Shown piece by piece: positions 1 through 8,100 of a DNA stretch of 12,991 nt. The stretch's first letter is position 1. Each line of letters starts with the position of its first letter. Location: the NCBI GenBank assembly GCA_032353305.1, contig JAUCNG010189974.1:1-12991 (forward strand), given 5' to 3'. The stretch comes from Cephalothrix spiralis (Eukaryota > Nemertea > Palaeonemertea > Archinemertea > Cephalotrichidae). The position numbers and the translations under genes were made by a program. Under the pieces are notes generated by a model that did not search any database, was not told the DNA's origin, and saw nothing but the letters and a program-made list of their open reading frames with translations.

Positions 1-1082
1 TTTTTTGGAAAAATTCCGAAAAAATTATAGGCCCACCGGCTTCGGCAACCCACCCCAACCAGGACCCCAACCCGCTAATTTTAGCCATAACTGTCTGTGA
101 AATCTTGTCGATTCTACCTATAACTTTATGCAGTCCGGTAGGACGCTCTACGCGGGGGGACGTGGATCCCTGTCACACCGGTATGCCAAAAGGGACCGAA
201 TTTCCGCATTGTTTAACTCAGGGTCATCGAAATGACATAAACCATAAGAGTAATTTGTTAAATAATTTTATCAAACTTGCACTGAAATTTTTCTAATTAG
301 GGTTTTTTAATACGGGTATATATATAAAAGTGACAAACAAGATGTTGTCTTTAATTATAGTGGTGCCTACATATATACACCTTATTATCTGTTTTACGAT
401 ATAAATCTCCATTCGATTTGAGACATGCACATAAAAAACGGCACAAAATATCGCATTAAGTGCGATATTGCTATATAGAACTACGGTAACACCAAATGAA
501 CCTATATAGTATTACCGACGACTTCTAATTTTTCGTATTTTCAACAATGTTTTCCCCCCAAGAAAACAGCAATGTTGAGTATACGCAATTGGCATGACGG
601 AGATGACTTTGAAAATGCATTATGCATCAGAGTAAAAAATATTTGCGACACCTTTTTAAGACATCTAGCGGCGAAACTATGAACAATTCCTAATTTAAAC
701 TCAGGATTATTATTCATATAACAAATAACCATGCAATTATCTTCAACCACGTTTGATTGTTAATTATTATTTGGCGTTTGTAGGGGGTTTGGGGGTCCCT
801 AAACAAAGTTGCTAGATAATATTCTTATCTATGTCGCTTCTATAATTCTGAAACATTGAATATCACATATTGATATTGATGTTTAATATTAACATGTCCA
901 ATTGAGCCAAAATTCGATTTGGCCGTGAAATTAATTAGACTTTATGATACTTTATTAGTAGCTATTTATGATAATCCCACTAATTTTTTAAAATTTCATA
1001 CAGTATCCCATTAAGTGGAATTCTAAAGTATTGAAAAATTGCACCAATTAAATCATCGTACATTGTAGTTCCCTTAGTTATT
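1..1082. other. Gene-free upstream region
   Basis: No convincing gene is seen. The open frames here (63 and 69 codons) have no recognisable domains and are of the length expected by chance in AT-rich DNA. The only clear local structure is a small perfect hairpin at about 448-468. The sequence is otherwise non-repetitive at the scale I can read. Distal promoter or enhancer elements for the receptor downstream could lie here, but none can be pointed to. Confidence 0.6.
448..468. repeat. Small perfect hairpin
   Basis: An 8-bp perfect stem (ATATCGCA / TGCGATAT) encloses a 5-nt loop. It is short enough to occur by chance in AT-rich DNA, and no function is implied. Confidence 0.4.
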
Positions 1083-1205
1083 TGGATCTGCGCGAACTCT
1101 TTTTTTATTCGGAAGACAGGACTATTTTATTTTTGGCGTATTTTGAGAAAATTTATTAAGTCCAAAAATGACGTAGAAAGTGGGTCCCTTTTGTTAACAT
1201 ACATA
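1083..1205. mobile_element. Truncated right arm of family A inverted-repeat element
   Basis: This stretch begins with a GATCTGCGCGAACTC-like sequence followed by TTTATTCGGAAGA. It parallels the inner right arm of the complete element next door, at about 1815-1850 (GATCCGCACCAAATC, then TTTATTCGGAAGA). Further on, a TGACGT followed by GGGTCCC looks like a decayed version of that element's TGACGTCA and GGGACA terminal portion. No matching left arm is visible upstream, so it is read as a solo or truncated copy abutting the complete copy. The homology was judged by eye and is imperfect. Confidence 0.4.
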
Positions 1206-1208
1206 AAA

Positions 1209-1935
1209 AGGTGTCCCAATATTATGGAAAACAGCCAGGTGATGACGTCAATTGTGACTTAATTATGAATTGACCATATCGCTGCTAGTAATCACTATAG
1301 ACATAACATGTTCTACTCTTTCAAAAAAAACGAAATTGGTAAATCTGTCTAACAACAACGGCGCTACATCGATTTCCCAAATGGCCAAGTTCAATTTCGC
1401 CAGTAGCGGTAAATCCCATTATAAGATCTTATAAATGAACAGCCTGTCTCGGGAAAAAAATGTTTGTGAAGTTTTTATGACTTTTTAATTTTCTTATTCA
1501 ATTTACAATTTTTATTTTAAAACTTAAATGGACTGAAAATATTCCAAATTAATTTTAGACTGATTGAAAACAGCATTCTCTCGAATAAGAATGAGATTTA
1601 GGTTGAGGAAAATAAGAGTGAGACCAGTATACGCTTAGGATTCTGTGTTTTACATAATCTGATCAGCAATATATCATGCTAACTTCAGCTGGACGTGCTA
1701 AATTGAAATACGCAATACATATTTAGCACGGACAGTCGGGGCGCGCATTTATCAGGGTATGAGACCAGATGTTTTTTTGAAGAATCATCGTAGCTCACTT
1801 ATAGTTAAAAACCGATCCGCACCAAATCTGTTTTATTCGGAAGAGTAGACCATATTCTCAATTGTGTATTTTTGCAATTATTAAAATATTTATGACGTCA
1901 TCTGGCTGTTTTCCATAATATTGGGACACACTGTA
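1209..1935. mobile_element. Family A non-autonomous TIR element (MITE-like), complete copy
   Basis: The left terminus at 1211-1250 (GTGTCCCAATATTATGGAAA, then ACAGCC and TGACGTCA) is repeated in inverted orientation at 1892-1929. The two differ essentially by a 3-nt indel. The right end reads CACTGTA, giving a terminal consensus TACAGTGTGTCCCAAT. Subterminal similarity continues inward, with a TCTACTCT block at about 1310 matching the complement of AGAGTAGA at about 1844. The roughly 730-bp interior has no coding frame, so this is a non-autonomous element. The TA at the ends and the CAGTGTGTCCCAA-type terminus would suit a Tc1/mariner-type transposase, but that assignment is inference. The right end lies about 80 bp before the receptor start codon. 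Confidence 0.75.
1694..1730. repeat. 10-bp perfect hairpin inside the family A element
   Basis: CGTGCTAAAT at 1694-1703 pairs perfectly with ATTTAGCACG at 1721-1730 around a 17-nt loop. It lies in the interior of the surrounding TIR element. It may be an internal secondary-structure feature of that element. Confidence 0.5.
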
Positions 1936-2016
1936 TAGCGCGCAAATATACATAACGGAAAACAGCGATCGGCGATTAGAATTGATGGGGAAGAGTAGAT
2001 AACAACGACATTCAAT
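1936..2016 (+). promoter_or_regulatory. Presumed 5' UTR / proximal promoter of the receptor
   Basis: This is the only unique DNA between the transposon end and the start codon. The start context has A at -3 (AATATG), and an in-frame TAG at 1996-1998 lies upstream, which supports ATG 2017 as the initiator. No convincing TATA box at a defined distance is visible. If the first exon starts here, the core promoter must lie in, or directly abut, the transposon terminus. A further 5' non-coding exon, or trans-splicing as in tunicates, cannot be excluded. Confidence 0.35.
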
Positions 2017-2196
2017 ATGTCCAATAAGGATGATCTTTTTCATCTCTCAAACTTGTTTCTAGCTGTTAAAGAATCAGGAGAAAATGGAACGATCTGGATT
2101 CCCTCAAATTATCTTAAAGACCAACCTGCAATGTCGATATATACACTTGCAATTGTTTCATTTTTCGTGGCTTTTGGAATATGCGGAAATATTTTG
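2017..2196 (+). CDS. GPCR exon 1 (N-terminus and first half of TM1)
   Basis: The exon encodes residues 1-60 and ends in phase 0 just after GNIL, in the middle of TM1. The donor is TTG|GTAAGT, a near-consensus site. The open frame runs only one more codon (GTA AGT) before a stop, as expected for readthrough into an intron. The start is ATG 2017, with A at -3 and an in-frame stop seven codons upstream. Confidence 0.9.
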
Positions 2197-5100
2197 GTAA
2201 GTTAAATTTTGAGTATTCCAGAGCTAAAGCATCTTGAAAGTTGACACATATTTTTTGTTTTACCGTAATGTATAATCCGTACCCTCAACTTTTGGCAGAA
2301 ATTTTGATAAAAATCAAACAAAATCTATATGTACGCTTGTATTAAATCCGCACCCCTAAAAGTAAATATACAGAAATATGCTGCTACTTTGCAATATGCT
2401 CTATATATATATAAGCCTGAACGACGTAAACATATAAAATCGTTCATTTGTGAATAAATAATATTGTGATTAAAGATCATTATACGCTTTATTAACTTAA
2501 ACTTTATACAAATGATAGTCATAAAAAATCAAACGCGTGTATAATTTTATGAATTAAACATGTTGCATATAGGTATAGGTTCTGTCAACAGCAATTAAAA
2601 TTTATATTATCATTTATACATTTATTTATCCAAATATATGTACGGATGTAAATATATTTTTTGAAGAATATCTCCAAATCCCGATCCCGAACCCTTGCAT
2701 ACTCCACACCCCGACATTTTGCCGGAAAATTTGGTAAAACAAAGTGCGGACTATACACGGGGTTTTACGGTAATCATATAAATGTACCGGTACACAAAAA
2801 TTAAGTTCAAGAATGTGTACCGTATATTAAACTGACAGTAAAATTTTTACATTATAATTGTAGCTAGAATTTATTCAATCAAGGGTCCAGAGGGCCAGGG
2901 AACCCATGCAATAGCCCCAATCTTCGCAATGGTAGGCTAAGATATTGGAATGTAATTAAAATGAGTAAAATCTTCCGTCTTGGGATAAACAATCCACCAA
3001 TATCAAATCAGGGTCATGACTGTGTAACGGCAGTCAATACATCAACATGTTTTTATCAATGCTGATAAATTAGCACGGCCCATTACACCGAAAACGTGTG
3101 GTCTAACATCCGAATACCATTTTGAAATTTCGCGTGTTACGAAAAACAGATAAGAAATCTTTTCAATCAAAATTAATGGCTTTTTGATAATGTATAACAT
3201 TCCAATATCTAACCGAAAAGACGCCCAAAACTAATAGGTCTCTGGATGTTGGACACTTGTTTAATATAGTTCTATGAAAATTCTTCATTTCTCCGGGATC
3301 GATAATTTACAGCCATGTTTTCCTTAGTTTACCAAGGCAAAACACAATAGATTTGCTACTGAAAGAAAGGATTCTCAATTAAATTTTTTAATGAAACCGA
3401 TTTTTTAATCGATTCGCGCATGATCAGTGCTCCTTCGATCGAATTGTGTTAATAACTCTTGTTGATTGTAACAGGCGTGTAGTGTTCTTTAATATAGTGT
3501 GGAAAAGTTGCATTTTAAAGTCATATAGAGTTTTTCAAGTTATGTCAATTTGTGCAACTTGTGTCAAAATCTATAACATGGAATGATGTTCAAAACTTTG
3601 GTGTGAATTGTTGCCTATTATTTAAAACCCTAAGTTAAAAAAATAGAAAAGCTTTCCTCTTCAAATATCAGTAGGATATAAACATCGATTCGTTCTTTTA
3701 AGACCCGACTTATTAAGTTCTATCATAAATATATTTATGGTTCTATGGTAGTTTGATGTACTGTGGTACTTAGTTTAACCAATCTCTTAGGGGTATAATT
3801 AACATCATCGTATATTGACAAAATGTTTTACGATAGTAAATAGTAGAATGGTCTAGAATGAAATTGACGCCTCAAAAGAAATGAATCAACAACACAGCAT
3901 TTTTTCGTGAAATATTCCTGATATTGTATCGTCACTTATTCATAGATATATGTTGTTCATTCGTGCGATACAAGCAATATAAATTCATGGATCTCGAGCC
4001 ATAAAAAGTTACTGACACTCGTTTTCAATATTGCCCTCGTCTGCGACTCGGGCAATATAGAAAATACTCGTTGCGTAACCCTTTTCATGGCTTTCGACCC
4101 ATGAAGTATTAACCATATATTACATAACGCTGAAACTCAGCCTCTGATTGATCAGAATCCAGTCACGTGACCGCGATTATCTGTGGATAATCTGATAGTC
4201 TTTAAAATCTCTTTGATAATCATGCGATGATTACTCGATAAATGTATGTTTTGCTAATTGTAATTAATTTTAGTCGCAGTATGAACATGCATCTTAACTT
4301 TCGTTCTGGCCAAGGTTATTCTGAAATTATTCGGCTCGACATTTATTTAATCGGCAAATAGGTTTAGTTATACTGCATCATGCTGAAACTCTTTGTCAGA
4401 ATCAAGTCACGTGACCCCGATTACCTGTGGATAATCTGGTAGTCTACTTTGAAACTGGCGAATTTGGTCAATAAATCGTTGGGATATAAACATTTTGCTG
4501 CGGTTATCTGAAATTATTTGCATATTAAACCGATAAACGAATCGGTTAATCTGCAAATTAATTTCAGATAACCGCGGCCAAAATATAAATAACCGCGGCC
4601 AAAATTAAAATTAATGTATAATAATTTGCTCACCAGAGATTTATTAAGAATCATGCACTTAACACCTTCATTATGTGATTGTAATGTCATTATATACATA
4701 TATTATAAAAAATATTTTTTAAACTTATGTCGACAAAAAACGTACGAATTCATCACGACATCGTGACGGGGCCTGAAATGATATCAACTTTTTGTGATGT
4801 GCACTTCGTGATTGAATTATATTCGGTCGATATGTGGGCCTACGATGCTGAGGGAGATTATACCCCAGAGAGAAGACATCCATGCTATCATCATTCTGAA
4901 ACGGTTGATTTGGGCACATTATATGGTTGGATATGGAAAGCGAAATATAGAATCAACACGTCTCGTATATATTCTAAGGTTTGAAGTCGAAAACTTTTCT
5001 ATTTCCCAAACTACAGGTTTCACGAAAGTTTTAACGTCATTTTATTATATTCCATTTTTTACCCAAGTTGCGGCTTTAAAAGATGGGGCAAATAATAGTG

Positions 5101-8100
5101 GCCCACCTCATATGGGGCCTCATATATTTTCATCCATATTTTCCTTTTTTATTGATGATAACAAAAATTTTCGAATTTTTTATGGAACAGTCAATAGTAG
5201 TTTGTTGCATCCACCTGATTTGGAGACCTGTAATCACTCATTGGAAGACTAACGCAGTGATTAATTATTTCCCCTTGAAACAGTCTGGTTACAAAATGTT
5301 ATCACCCGTGACGCTAGAAACGAGATGAAAAAATGACCATGAACAGTAGATAAAAGTCTGCTCTAGATAAAAATATTGACAGGAAATGTCCTAGAAATTC
5401 AATAATCTATATTATTGCACTGTACGCGCACCTGGGGTGACTTATCCAGTGCATTGAATAAGTATACATTATTGCACTTGACAAGGCACCGCAGGTGCGC
5501 GTCCAGTTCAGTAATATATTTATTAATTTCTAAATCATTTTCTGTCAACATTTATCCTGAAGACTAATTTTCCTCTAGAGGAGACTTTTATTTACGTCTA
5601 CTCAAGATTCAAGTTTGTTCCAAGGTTATTTTTCATCTAGTTTCTATTAGGAAACAGTAAGTAACGGTATAAACCTAGATTAATTGTATTCTGAAATCCA
5701 TCAACAGGATAATGAAAGTAATTAACCGTCGATTGTTGACAGGTGGTCTATATGTCTATAACTAATCTCACATTGCCGTTATAAACGTCAACTTTCTAGT
5801 GGAAATTTAAGTAGAAAATTAGATCAAACCGTTATTCGAGCTGCATGTTATTGGGCACTTAGAAATATATGTTTTTTCAGGTAATAGGCGCTGTCTTGAC
5901 CTACAAGAAATTGAAAACAACTGGAAATATGTATATCTTAAATTTGGCAATTGTTGATCTTCTGGTCTCATCAGTCGTAAATATTTTCAATCTCATTGGT
6001 AAGGATCTTAAATATTTTTCAAACGTATTGGTAAGGATTGTTAACATTGGAAAAACCTATAACCCGCTAGCCATATGTGTTTGTCCCTTTTCCTCTCTTT
6101 CCTCTGACCCTAACCTCCAACTTCCTTGTGCCCTAGGGATAACCGACACAGTATCCTATGATACACCTTATGCCAAAACCTAATCGAAACAGAGTGCGCT
6201 CATGATGGGGTTCGAACTCACGCACCTTAACTCTGGCCACAAAATTATCGAAAATAAAATACAAATTTAAAAAAAAACACTCTGAAAAAACCTTTCCAAA
6301 GAGCAGTCGACTTATCGATTGTGCAAAATGTGATTTTTTCTTTAATATAACTTTCAAAATATGACTAAAGAAGCCAATGCGCATGCGTAAAATAACAGCA
6401 TGTCTGCTTTCTGATTATATATTTCTTTATTGATTCTCAGGGTTTTATATTACCGAGCCGCCATTTTGAAATGATGACGTCATAATAATGTTTATAATAC
6501 TCACAGGCTTCAGCCACAATGTATTCCTTGGAAAGGAATAAGGTTTGAAAGATAGGGATTCCAACTTTGACTGTTGTGAGTGTACGGCAAATGTCTTCAA
6601 AAACATATTATCATTATTATAATACAATTTTTTTGCACTAGCCTCGGATTTAAATTGATATATTAGGCTATACTTGTCATTCCAATGGCTTTAAGTATAA
6701 TTTTCAAACTGTTTTCTCAAAATATGATCGTTATGTATGTGTTTTTTATCGGGTAGGCGGATGTTTGTTTTGCCCTACATTACGATCATATTTTGAGAAA
6801 ACAGTTTGAAAATCATACTAAAAGTCATTGGAATGACAAGCATATAATATATCAAAATAAATCTCAGGATGTTTGCTATTGGCTAGTGCAAAAATAATTG
6901 TATCAAAATAATGATAAGTGTGTTTTTGAAGACGTTTGTCAAGGTTGGAAACCCTATCTTACAAACCTCATTATTTTCCAAGGAAAAGACTATATTGTGG
7001 CTGGGGCCTGTGATATTACTCGCGTGACTATATTTAAAATCACCTTGCATTTTAATACAACTAAAAAGTTCGAATAAGTCCCAGCTTTTGGTCTAATTGT
7101 TTCATAATCTTAATTTTCAGGAGTTATTTATGGCTATCCATTTTTTGAGAAGTTTCCATGGTTATGCTATACAACTTCTTCAATTTGTTTGTATGCCTGC
7201 TGTGTATCAGTCGCTACACTCGGTTTCATAGCTTTGGACAGGTAAGGCCTTTCTAATTATTTCCAAAAACTCTTAATTATTATTATCTGATTTCATTGTT
7301 GGTATTCGTCCATATTACTTGTAAAAATTGTTTTATAAAGGCTGAAAAAGTTTAAGATTAATATTTGGTACCCACCAAATCTAAATTTTTGCAACTTTAT
7401 TACACTACTTTTTTCCAACCCTATACCATGCTAAAGTACAGGTTTATTCCTGGATTAATTAGCATCCTGTATAAACCCGTACAACCTTTAGATACTATAG
7501 TCAGTCATTTTGAATAATAGAATAAATATTATCATTGTTCGATATCTACAATGTAATTAGCGATTCAGCTCAATGAGTTAACGCGATTGCACCTGGCTAT
7601 AACAAGTGTCTTAATTTCGCAAACGGACGCTCGTTAGAACCTCATTCGGGGTAGCATTATATTTTAAAAAACTGACTGAGAATTAGACACTTAGGTAGCA
7701 CTTACGCTATAAGCGCAAGTGGTTGTATCAACTTGTACAGTGCACAGATATCTACCTCTTGTTTACTAGAGTAGACCAACCCACCACTATTTGCAATTCC
7801 CCCTCCTTTTTCCAGTTCTGACAACGCAGAAATTCTTGACGCCGCGAGTCAATATTTTCAAACAAATTTTGACAACCCACTCATGTAACTAAAAACTTTT
7901 TGAAATGGGCTATTATAAATTGTGATGTTTTAAGTGTTAATTCAATCAAAAATGATAGATATCCATTACAGATATAACAAGAGATTGAGAAGTATTGCGA
8001 AAAATGGAGTGACAAGCGAAATAGCTTTTTCAACATCAATTTAGTCAGATCTATAGATTTGGATTTCAAATACAGTCATATCCCTCAATATACACACCTA

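Noticed and set aside
4812-5252. 146-codon open frame inside intron 1
   Set aside because: No domain, signal or homology was recognised; frames on the same and opposite strands are open over the same DNA; it lies between receptor exons 1 and 2 with no supporting promoter or poly(A) signal.
5869-6183. 104-codon open frame as a stand-alone gene
   Set aside because: It is receptor exon 2 plus readthrough into the flanking introns. The first four codons belong to the acceptor site, and everything after 5998 is intron and SINE-like sequence.
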